From: a bacterium
GTDB lineage: Bacteria; Latescibacterota; UBA2968
Length of the DNA: 8,705 bases
Direction of reading: 5' to 3'
NCBI GenBank assembly: GCA_027296045.1
Contig: JAPUJS010000133.1
Span: 1 to 8,705 of the forward strand
Below the pieces are notes generated by a model, which did not search any database, was not told where the DNA came from, and saw only the letters and a list, made by a program, of their open reading frames with translations. Below are positions 1 through 6,332 of the stretch, piece by piece (positions within the stretch are counted from its first letter, which is position 1; each line of letters starts with the position of its first letter). Made by a program: the position numbers and the translations under genes.

Positions 1-1070
1 TACGAAAGCCAGAAGACTTTCCGGTTTTTTATGCCTGTGATTTGTGATAAAACAACCCTTTGTGGAAAAATTATTTCTAAAAGATAGCGCAATTTTTCCT
101 GCGGGTTTTGGAGGGTTTTAAACAGGACAAGGGGTTCCAGAATTTGAAAGGGACCCGGGATGGCTGCTGCCAGGATAATTTTACGCTCAAATTGCCCTAA
201 AGGGAAGGACTTTTGTAGATTTAGAGCCGGATCAGGCAGCCGGCATCCCAGCCGGGTTTGCATGACAAAAAAGGTGATGGATAGGATTCGGGAGGCTTGA
301 AAGGTTTCGCTACGGTTCAGGAGCCGGTCCCAGGCAGAGGGGCAGTCGATGTGTTGGAGGCATTCCAGCAGGTCGAGCAGCCAGATCTGTTGCTGATAGC
401 CGTGTTTGAGGGCATGAATGGCAAGGGTCAGGATCTGGTCGGTGATGTCTAAAATTTTCAGTTGACGATATGGCTTGAAGGGTTGTGCCGACGCCCAGAG
501 TTGCTCGGTCTTTATGGGGGTTGCCCATCCCCGGGCCGCAATGCGGGATTGGTTTAAGGGGTCCGTGTGAATGTCTAAGACCAACTTTTCTCGTTGGAAC
601 ACATCGGGATAATGGGGCACATCCCGGAAGCCCAGGTTGGATAGGATCTGTTGGAATTCTGGCAGGTCTTCAGGAGAGACCATCAGGTCCAGATCCGACA
701 TGGGCCGAATACCGGGATCGGTGTAGACCAGGTGAATCAAAGCTGGTCCTTTCAAGACCATAATGGGAATGGGGCTGATCCGGTCGATTTCGCCCAGGAG
801 TTCCATATATTGAAGGTTGAAGGTCAGGGTTCTCAAATAGGCGGTTCGGAATTTTTGGACGGTGGACTCGGGAATTACTGTGTCCAACCGATGCGTTTTC
901 AGGTGTTGATAAACCAGAGGCGCAAGACCCTGTTCCCGACAGCAGTCAAAAAACCGATCTGCTGAAGGGAGAGACCTCAGAAGGGGTTCGAGAGATGGGA
1001 CCTCGGCCGGGGGGATGGTAAGCCGGCTGAGGGCTTTTATCAGGGAATTTTCTGGACGGTTCAAAGACAT
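1..1070 (-). CDS. Nucleotidyltransferase family protein (PF14907-like), 3' end beyond window
   Basis: The minus strand is open from an ATG at 1070 to the left edge: 356 codons with no stop, so the C-terminus is missing. The diagnostic motif is a Lys-Gly (residues 107-108, context VLKGPAL) followed after about 15 residues by R-P-M-S-D-L-D-L (122-129). This is the KG...R...DxD signature of the uncharacterised nucleotidyltransferases (NTP_transf_5), where the two Asp (126, 128) would bind the metal and nucleotide. Further downstream, W-L-L-D-L-L (230-235) also fits the family. An in-frame TGA lies 11 codons upstream of the ATG, so the start cannot lie much further upstream. The Shine-Dalgarno signal is weak. 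Family members transfer a nucleotide to an unknown acceptor and often sit near PqqD-like and HprK-related genes in envelope-glycan loci, as here. The acceptor is not deducible. The family call is secure; the biological role is not. Confidence 0.88.
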   Translation of the reverse strand, partial: MSLNRPENSLIKALSRLTIPPAEVPSLEPLLRSLPSADRFFDCCREQGLAPLVYQHLKTHRLDTVIPESTVQKFRTAYLRTLTFNLQYMELLGEIDRISPIPIMVLKGPALIHLVYTDPGIRPMSDLDLMVSPEDLPEFQQILSNLGFRDVPHYPDVFQREKLVLDIHTDPLNQSRIAARGWATPIKTEQLWASAQPFKPYRQLKILDITDQILTLAIHALKHGYQQQIWLLDLLECLQHIDCPSAWDRLLNRSETFQASRILSITFFVMQTRLGCRLPDPALNLQKSFPLGQFERKIILAAAIPGPFQILEPLVLFKTLQNPQEKLRYLLEIIFPQRVVLSQITGIKNRKVFWLS

Positions 1071-1105
1071 TGGTTTAAACAGGATCCCAAAAAGATAGGT
1101 TCACA

Positions 1106-2350
1106 ATGATTCAAATCCTCCAAGACCACAAGGGTTTGAAACGAATCTGGTTGGTGGCAATGAGCTTTCAGATCTTGTTGGCCGGGGTTGCCATCGGATT
1201 GCCTGAAATGGCCGACGAGCCGTCCTTCAAGATGTGGGCAAATGAGACGGTCGACCAGGGGATTCACAAGGCGTATTCGAAGGATGGATATTGGTACGAC
1301 TGGTGGCCGTTTTATCTGTATGTCAGCAAATTTGTGGGGCTGGTCTATCGATATTCGGGTCTGTACGATCGGTTTGGCCCATATAGCCACGTGTTGATGT
1401 TTCTTTTAAAGTGCACGATGGTTCTGTTTAACGGATTCAGCGGCCTTCTGGTTTATTTGATTGTCCGGGATTTTACAGGTGCCGAACGGCCTGCCTTGCA
1501 GGCTGTCGGGATGGTCCTTTTTCATCCCGGTTTGATGCTGGCAACCAGCGCGTTTGGATATCAGGATGCGTTTCATACATGTCTTGTGTTGCTGGCTGTC
1601 TGGAGTCTGTGCTCCGGGTCTGCAGGCTGGACGCCGGTCTGGTGTACGCTGGCCTGCCTGACCAAGCCCCAGGCGGTCATTTTCATGGTGCCCATCGGCG
1701 TGTTCTGGCTTCGGCAGGTCCATCTTCAACGGGCCCTGCAGGGTCTGGGAACCGGGCTGGCCACCGTTGTCTTTGTCGTCATGCCTTTTCTGATGGGGGG
1801 GGGCATTGGAAAGGTCTTTCAGGCATATTGGGATGTTCCAGGAACTCATCCATGGCTGACAGGTTTGGCGCATAATTGCTGGTGGGTTTTCTGGCCCTTT
1901 CCCCCGTTTTTCAGCGATCAAATACCTCTGATTGGCGGCCTGAATGGATTGACAATTGGCCTGACGATGCTTGGATGTTTTTCGCTGGGTACGGCGTGGA
2001 GACTGGTCTCTTCTTTGTCCAAAGAAAATCTGGTTCGGCTTTCCGCCTTTATCGCCTTTGTCTTTTTTATGGTGGTCACACAGATCCATGAAAATCATCT
2101 GTATGCGATGTTTCCCTTTCTGGCAATTGCCTCGCAAGGAGCCAGACCGCTGAAAAGGCTGTTTTATATTCTGACCGGAACTTTCTCGCTGAATCTGGTT
2201 CTAGGGCTCTGGGCGCTTCATTTTGAAACGCCGATCATGGTGGGGCCGGTTCGGCTTTCCGTGCTGAATGCCTGTATCAACGTTGGGGTGTTGGTTTGGT
2301 GGAGTTTTCTTGTGCTGATGGACCGATTGCCGAGCCGGGATGACCGATGA
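1106..2350 (+). CDS. Polytopic GT-C glycosyltransferase, Gpi18/COG5542-like mannosyltransferase
   Basis: This is a 414-residue membrane protein with roughly nine or ten hydrophobic segments, starting at about residue 14. GT-C features are visible. The first periplasmic loop is acidic and aromatic (M-A-D-E-P-S-F at 35-41, then YDWWPFYLY at 64-72). An S-A-F-G-Y-Q-D-A motif lies at 148-155 and resembles the GQxD motif of Gpi18-like enzymes. T-K-P-Q (186-189) and HENHLY (328-333) occupy the places of the family's KPQ and HERH/HERY motifs. Such enzymes use a polyprenyl-phosphate sugar at the outer face of the inner membrane. Donor and acceptor here are unknown. The gene points against both neighbours: 35 bp from the divergent nucleotidyltransferase start and 20 bp from the convergent GT-C stop. 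It contains a run of nine G at 1795-1803 (residues 230-233), a possible slippage site. The upstream Shine-Dalgarno is poor. Confidence 0.85.
   Translation: MIQILQDHKGLKRIWLVAMSFQILLAGVAIGLPEMADEPSFKMWANETVDQGIHKAYSKDGYWYDWWPFYLYVSKFVGLVYRYSGLYDRFGPYSHVLMFLLKCTMVLFNGFSGLLVYLIVRDFTGAERPALQAVGMVLFHPGLMLATSAFGYQDAFHTCLVLLAVWSLCSGSAGWTPVWCTLACLTKPQAVIFMVPIGVFWLRQVHLQRALQGLGTGLATVVFVVMPFLMGGGIGKVFQAYWDVPGTHPWLTGLAHNCWWVFWPFPPFFSDQIPLIGGLNGLTIGLTMLGCFSLGTAWRLVSSLSKENLVRLSAFIAFVFFMVVTQIHENHLYAMFPFLAIASQGARPLKRLFYILTGTFSLNLVLGLWALHFETPIMVGPVRLSVLNACINVGVLVWWSFLVLMDRLPSRDDR
1795..1803 (+). repeat. Mononucleotide G9 tract inside the glycosyltransferase gene
   Basis: Nine consecutive G follow the ATG of a methionine codon and encode Met-Gly-Gly-Gly. 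Gain or loss of one G would shift the frame a little past the middle of the 414-codon gene and remove the KPQ-distal half, including the HENH motif. The tract is seen directly; length variation is not. Confidence 0.95.
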
Positions 2351-2370
2351 GGGGTCCGTGTTTTTGGAGA

Positions 2371-3855
2371 CTAGGGCGGATGGATCCGGTAAATCTGTGC
2401 GCTGGGATCGTCGTAAATCATTTCTGCGTACTCCGATTTTTGCAACGCCTCTAAAAAATCGGTGTCGGCTTTTAAGCTGAAGACATAGTGTGCCCCGAAT
2501 GTGTCCAGGATGGTCAGGGCCGGTGTTGGGTGCAATCCTCTGGAGAGGTGGAACCAGATGGCATAGAGGTTCGGGTCGTAGAGGTAGAGATAATGAAGCC
2601 CCAGACCGACGATATAGCGGTTGTGATCGTTGTAGTGGAACAGGAGGGGAAAATCGTCCCAATCGGCTGTGAAAACGATGTCATTTTGGGCGGTATTTTC
2701 TTTTAAGAAATGAGCCGCCGCCCGATAGGTGTGCGGATGGTTAGAGATGATGTTGTCAATAAAAAGTCGGGTGTAGGTGTGAAAGGCCGCAACGCTCAGC
2801 ACGATTGAGAGCACAATGGCTCCATATTTCTGTTTTCTGAGATCCAGTGATCTGGCTACCGGATTTAAGGCCCAGGCTGTGAAGAGAAGTGCAAAAGGGG
2901 GCCAGTATTCGATAAAGCGACGAACTTTGAGATACAGACACAGCAGGACAATGGAGAAAAGGAACAGCAGCAGAGATTGGGGGCTAAGGGTTTTGGGGTG
3001 CAGCAGATAAACCAGCAGGGTCAAAAAAAGGATTGCCCAGACCAACAACGTGTATCGAACGGCTGTGGAAGCAGCATACGGATAGTCTTCGGTGCCGGCA
3101 AGGATCGGTTCTGCAAACATGCCCAGTTCGATCTGGGTGTAGGATGTATATAGAAATTGAATGTTATTTGGGAAATAGGGATGAAGCACCAATCCAGCAA
3201 GAGTACCGAGCCCGCAGGCGATGAAAAGGCCTGAGCGGGTTTTTTTTGTGAAGCCCCAGGAGACTCCGCATGCGATGCACACCAGGATGAGCAAGAGCGG
3301 GAACCCGCCGTAAAGCCAGACATAGAGAAAGGCCAGGGGGGCAAGCCAACGGTCTTTGTGCTCCAGAATCAGGGCGGTGCCGATGAGCAGGAAAAGGAGG
3401 GAAAGGCCGGAGGCCCTGGCCATGGACAATCGCATGAAAAAGGTAGGAGAAGAAAAGAGCAGAACCAGGGTCCAGAGAAAAGGGTAGCGAATCTGATGGC
3501 GCTGCAAAAGCCAGAAAAAGAAGAGAAAAATGGAAATGGTGATCAGGGATGCATATACTTTTGCACCGATGATCAGGTTGCCGAAGGTAAAAGGCACCAG
3601 AAACAGGTGAAACAGAAAATGGTCGTCGGCAAAATTCTCGGTATAAATCGTAAAGGCCAGCCATGGAAAGTCCTGGATGAGGCCCTGGGTGCGGAGGATT
3701 TGACTGTATTTGATATGGAAATAACCATCCACACCCAAAAGGGCAGGAGAGTTGGCGTGAAATGTGTAACAAAGAGCCAGCAGAAGTACAGACAGAACCG
3801 CCCAGGAGAGGGCCCGGGATATGGGTTTGGAAAGGGGGAATGTTGGTTCGCTCAT
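2371..3855 (-). CDS. GT-C superfamily membrane glycosyltransferase with C-terminal soluble domain (STT3/PMT-like)
   Basis: This is a 494-residue polytopic protein. The chosen ATG (3855) overlaps the upstream TGA by 4 bp (ATGA). A GTG at 3870 would add five residues and is less likely. The N-terminal membrane segment (about 15-33) is followed by an acidic loop, G-V-D-G-Y-F-H (41-47) and F-A-D-D-H-F (75-80). These are placed like the catalytic and metal-binding acidic residues of STT3/PMT-type GT-C enzymes. SMARA (144-148), HPYFPN (225-230) and RRFIEYWPPF (312-321) lie between further helices. After the last helix (about 345-358) a soluble domain of about 130 residues contains TADWDDFPLLFHYND (396-410) and YLYLYDPNLY (422-431). 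It presumably transfers a sugar from a polyprenyl donor on the periplasmic side. It is the last gene of the five-gene minus operon. A run of eight A (minus strand, plus 3240-3247) lies within it. The fold is well supported; the substrate is unknown. Confidence 0.82.
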   Translation of the reverse strand: MSEPTFPLSKPISRALSWAVLSVLLLALCYTFHANSPALLGVDGYFHIKYSQILRTQGLIQDFPWLAFTIYTENFADDHFLFHLFLVPFTFGNLIIGAKVYASLITISIFLFFFWLLQRHQIRYPFLWTLVLLFSSPTFFMRLSMARASGLSLLFLLIGTALILEHKDRWLAPLAFLYVWLYGGFPLLLILVCIACGVSWGFTKKTRSGLFIACGLGTLAGLVLHPYFPNNIQFLYTSYTQIELGMFAEPILAGTEDYPYAASTAVRYTLLVWAILFLTLLVYLLHPKTLSPQSLLLFLFSIVLLCLYLKVRRFIEYWPPFALLFTAWALNPVARSLDLRKQKYGAIVLSIVLSVAAFHTYTRLFIDNIISNHPHTYRAAAHFLKENTAQNDIVFTADWDDFPLLFHYNDHNRYIVGLGLHYLYLYDPNLYAIWFHLSRGLHPTPALTILDTFGAHYVFSLKADTDFLEALQKSEYAEMIYDDPSAQIYRIHPP

Positions 3856-4688
3856 CGGAGGGCTTCCCACTGCTCAACAATCAGGTCGAGTGTCTGGCGT
3901 AGAGGACCGGCTTGAAGCTCAAAACAACGCGTATTTTCGATCAGATTTCCGAGGGTGCGCAGGCCAGATTGCGTTAGTTGGCCTTTGTTCGAGATGTGTT
4001 GTAACAACCGGGTCAGAGCTTGCGCTTTGGCCATTTCTTTGAGGCGAGGTTTGGTCCCTGCTTGATAGCCAGAAAAGATGATCCAGGAGGCAGGGCCGAA
4101 ACCTGTGGGAGGGTGAATGGGAAAATGGATGGGCGAGATGCAATCGATATCATTCAGCCGCAGTACGGATTCGGGGTGTTCGAGGAGGTTGTGGTGATCC
4201 AGAGGCCGAAAGAGTTTCAGGGATTCGTGTTTGATACAGAGGACCCGAGGAAAAGGACGGATGTTTGGGGTTTGGGTGTGGATGAGGGCCATTTCATCGG
4301 TGAACAGGGACCAACCCAGGAGAAGTAGGCCCAGCACCAATGTGGTTTTGCCTGCACCCGAATGACCGGGAAGCATCAGAACACGGTTGTCTTTTGCAAC
4401 GGCCCCTGCATGGATGCCAAGTTCGGACATGTGCGCAAGTGCCTGTTGGTGCAGCAGAAACTCCAGAGAGGTTACCAAGGTGGGTAGGTTTTGATAGGTT
4501 CCCACCAGGATGTTGTTCTGGGTGACCCGAAAGTGGCTCTGTCTCTCCTGAATATCAAAGGGAGAGAGGGTGTGTGTGTTGTCCGGAGTGGAAAAGCCAC
4601 ACAGGATGTGGCGGAAAGCCTGTGCGACGGTTGCAGATGGATAGCGGAGGCTGACCGGGTGGTCGATGATGCGAAAGTGATCGTCCAT
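3852..4688 (-). CDS. HprK-related serine kinase-like P-loop protein
   Basis: This is a 278-residue cytosolic protein whose central half resembles the kinase core of HPr kinase/phosphorylase. It has G-I-H-A-G-A-V-A (91-98), Walker A GHSGAGKTT (108-116), then G-W-S-L-F-T-D-E (125-132), where Asp-Glu sits in the usual HprK position, and P-F-P-R-V-L (145-150). The N-terminal 80 residues and the tail beyond about 195 are not HprK-like. There is no HPr or other PTS gene in the window, so the name describes fold only. Known HprK-related families outside Firmicutes usually sit beside a small PqqD-like protein, exactly as here: that gene ends 3 bp upstream. A plausible target is a peptide held by the PqqD-like protein, or a small sugar- or serine-type substrate; this is inference. 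The start is ATG at 4688, and the stop overlaps the next gene by 4 bp. Confidence 0.87.
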   Translation of the reverse strand: MDDHFRIIDHPVSLRYPSATVAQAFRHILCGFSTPDNTHTLSPFDIQERQSHFRVTQNNILVGTYQNLPTLVTSLEFLLHQQALAHMSELGIHAGAVAKDNRVLMLPGHSGAGKTTLVLGLLLLGWSLFTDEMALIHTQTPNIRPFPRVLCIKHESLKLFRPLDHHNLLEHPESVLRLNDIDCISPIHFPIHPPTGFGPASWIIFSGYQAGTKPRLKEMAKAQALTRLLQHISNKGQLTQSGLRTLGNLIENTRCFELQAGPLRQTLDLIVEQWEALR

Positions 4689-4691
4689 GGG

Positions 4692-4961
4692 TCAGGGCTG
4701 TGACAGGGGTTGGATCAGGCCGAGGGCCTGGAATTTGTTCAGAAGGTTCTGGATGTCCTGACGGGCGGCCTCGGAAGGTATGTTGTAGCGGGTTCTTACT
4801 TTGGAGATGATGTCTTCGACTTCGTGCTTGCCGTCGCAACATTGCCAGACCAGAAGGGCCGTGGCATTGAGAGTATGTGCCACATCCTGGCGGGGGTTAT
4901 AGAGGATCAGTTCGTCCTGGAGCTGGTGTGTGAGCAGATGGGGATTGCGCTGGGGAGGCAT
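4692..4961 (-). CDS. PqqD-family small protein (RiPP recognition element-like)
   Basis: An 89-residue protein matching the PqqD fold along its whole length. It has E-L-I-L-Y-N-P (17-23), the typical H-T-L-N-A-T-A-L-L-V-W (29-39) with Leu-Asn and Trp, C-D-G (42-44), a helical stretch D-I-I-S-K-V (50-55), and the closing L-N-K-F-Q-A-L-G-L-I (74-83). PqqD-like domains bind leader peptides for modifying enzymes. Here the likely partner is the HprK-related kinase encoded 3 bp downstream; no radical SAM enzyme or precursor peptide is visible in the window. The start is ATG at 4961. The Shine-Dalgarno is weak, and an AGGTT/AACCT 5-bp inverted repeat (4965-4978) lies immediately before the start. The gene follows the HD-GYP stop by 33 bp, the widest gap in the operon. 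Family assignment is confident; the bound peptide is unknown. Confidence 0.87.
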   Translation of the reverse strand: MPPQRNPHLLTHQLQDELILYNPRQDVAHTLNATALLVWQCCDGKHEVEDIISKVRTRYNIPSEAARQDIQNLLNKFQALGLIQPLSQP

Positions 4962-4994
4962 GTGAGGTTTTGGAACCTGCGAGAGCCCGACGGC

Positions 4995-6329
4995 CTATTG
5001 GCGGACGAGGTCTTCAGGGTCCACGGTATCGGTAATGTGCAGGACGGGATGTTCCCGAAGGAGAATTCGCCGTTTTTCATGGACCGGTCGGCCTTCGGGA
5101 TCAAATTCGATTTCAATAACCGGACGCAAGGGCGAATCGGAATCGGTTTCGATAACCCGACCGATGGCACCCGAGTTTAGCTTGATCAGGCTGCCAATCG
5201 GAAAGGCGGAGAGGGTATTGAGCAAGATGCGAATAATGCGGTTGTCAAATTCCGGCTTGCGTGTTTGCAGAATGTCTTTTACGGCTTCAAAGGGCAAGAG
5301 ACCGCGCCGGTCTGCCCGAGATCGCGTCAGACCGGCATAGACATCGGCCACACCGATAATTTTTGCATATTCGTGAATCTGGTCTCCTGGCAGGGCCTGT
5401 GGATAGCCCGAGCCGTCTTCTCGTTCGTGCTCTTGATGGACCACATTGGCAAGCCACTGAAAGTCCTCACCCAGTTGTAAGATCATGTCCCGGCCTTTGA
5501 TGGGATGCTGGTGCAGGATGTCGATGTCCTGTTGGGTAAACTGGCCTTTGGTAAACAGGTCGGGAGGCAGGGTAGCCATACCGATATCGTGTAACAGGGA
5601 CGACACCCCCAGGTCGATAAGCTGATCCCGGCTGTAGCGGAGTCCCTGGCCGATTTTGAGGGTGTAGATGGCAACGTTGATGGAGTGCAGCACGACAGAG
5701 GAAGCAAACCCATGGTCTTCTTCTTCCCTGCTGTAAATGGCCCGCCGGTATAAGACGTCGAGTACTCCAGGGGCGCCGACAACTTTGGGAACGAGCACAA
5801 AAGCCTGGTCTATGTTGAAGGCTCTTCCTTCTTGGGCTGCATATGTGACCATTTCTACAAAGGCATAGAGTTCTTTATAAATGTCTTCCACTTCTTCTTC
5901 AGATACTGGTTGGGGTTCGACAGGGGGTTGATCAGGGGGTTGAGCAGGCGGCTGTGGTTGCTGTATAGGCTGCTGGACCTGCGGTTGGGCTTGAACTTGG
6001 GGTGGTGCCTGGGTCGGAGACGCTTCCGGGGCCGGTTGCTGGGTCAAAGAGGTCGGCATCTCGCCTGTCGAGGCGAAGGCCTGGATGAAATCAGTAATCT
6101 GGTTGATCTGTTGCACCACAACAGCCATCGTGCCCACTTCGGCGTGGATTTGGCTCAAGATGGGGAAATCCCCCATCTTTTCCAGCGGCGGCTGTTCGCG
6201 CACTCCCGGCACCGACTGAAAGGTTCCAGCTTCCCCGGGTGGTGTCTGAGGGGGGGGATTGGCCTGGGCCTGGTTGGGATGCGGAAGGCCCGACTGGCCT
6301 TCGCGAACTATGTCAGAATTTCTGGCCAT
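4995..6329 (-). CDS. HD-GYP domain protein with Pro/Gln-rich linker and C-terminal beta domain
   Basis: A 444-residue protein. Residues 1-50 are polar and proline-rich. A short helical, probably oligomeric segment follows (about 55-88), then a Pro/Gln-rich linker (98-142, DNA 5904-6038). A helical pre-domain (144-200) precedes the HD-GYP core, with H215, H247-D248 in LLHDIG, H275, H298 and E-R-E-D-G-S-G-Y-P (302-310), and D329 in GVADVY. HD-GYP proteins hydrolyse cyclic-di-GMP at a two- or three-iron site. All metal ligands look intact, but the lysine usual after HDIG is Met251. A C-terminal beta-rich domain (about 376-434, F-P-I-G-S-L-I-K-L onward) is commonly found behind HD-GYP cores. There is no receiver domain or membrane segment. 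The start is ATG at 6329, 3 bp after the ATPase stop, suggesting coupled production with it. A C8 run lies in codons 24-27. The HD-GYP call is firm; activity versus sensing is open. Confidence 0.92.
   Translation of the reverse strand: MARNSDIVREGQSGLPHPNQAQANPPPQTPPGEAGTFQSVPGVREQPPLEKMGDFPILSQIHAEVGTMAVVVQQINQITDFIQAFASTGEMPTSLTQQPAPEASPTQAPPQVQAQPQVQQPIQQPQPPAQPPDQPPVEPQPVSEEEVEDIYKELYAFVEMVTYAAQEGRAFNIDQAFVLVPKVVGAPGVLDVLYRRAIYSREEEDHGFASSVVLHSINVAIYTLKIGQGLRYSRDQLIDLGVSSLLHDIGMATLPPDLFTKGQFTQQDIDILHQHPIKGRDMILQLGEDFQWLANVVHQEHEREDGSGYPQALPGDQIHEYAKIIGVADVYAGLTRSRADRRGLLPFEAVKDILQTRKPEFDNRIIRILLNTLSAFPIGSLIKLNSGAIGRVIETDSDSPLRPVIEIEFDPEGRPVHEKRRILLREHPVLHITDTVDPEDLVRQ
5904..6038 (-). other. 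Low-complexity Pro/Gln linker coding segment
   Basis: Residues 98-142 of the HD-GYP protein consist almost only of Pro, Gln, Ala, Val and Glu, with repeated QP, PQ and PPxQP units. It is probably an extended, disordered tether between the N-terminal helical segment and the HD-GYP core. The underlying DNA has no exact long tandem repeat, so this is compositional bias and not a recent duplication. Confidence 0.85.
6250..6257 (-). repeat. Mononucleotide C8 (G8 on plus) tract near the 5' end of the HD-GYP gene
   Basis: Eight consecutive G on the plus strand are read on the minus strand as codons for Asn-Pro-Pro-Pro (residues 24-27). A one-base slip would truncate the protein before any recognisable domain. 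The tract is visible directly; variation is inference. Confidence 0.95.
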
Positions 6330-6332
6330 ACA

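Noticed and set aside
1406..2137. Minus-strand frame of 243 codons opposite the plus-strand glycosyltransferase
   Set aside because: It is the complement of a clear multi-helix membrane protein, and the product is a basic, Gln/His-rich sequence typical of an antisense frame.
2351..2370. Bidirectional terminator between the convergent genes
   Set aside because: The 20-bp gap contains no inverted repeat with flanking A and T runs, and none is convincing in the flanking coding ends.
3240..3247. A8 tract (minus strand) in the GT-C gene as a programmed frameshift or slippage site
   Set aside because: The zero frame continues uninterrupted and gives a coherent protein. No stimulatory structure or alternative product of interest is apparent.
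3164..3880. Second minus-strand frame overlapping the GT-C gene
   Set aside because: It lies in another frame of a well-supported gene and encodes a Ser/Pro/His-rich sequence without family features.
3358..3915. Plus-strand frame of 185 codons opposite the GT-C gene
   Set aside because: It is the antisense of hydrophobic codons, giving a Lys/Glu/Gly-rich low-complexity product with no motif.
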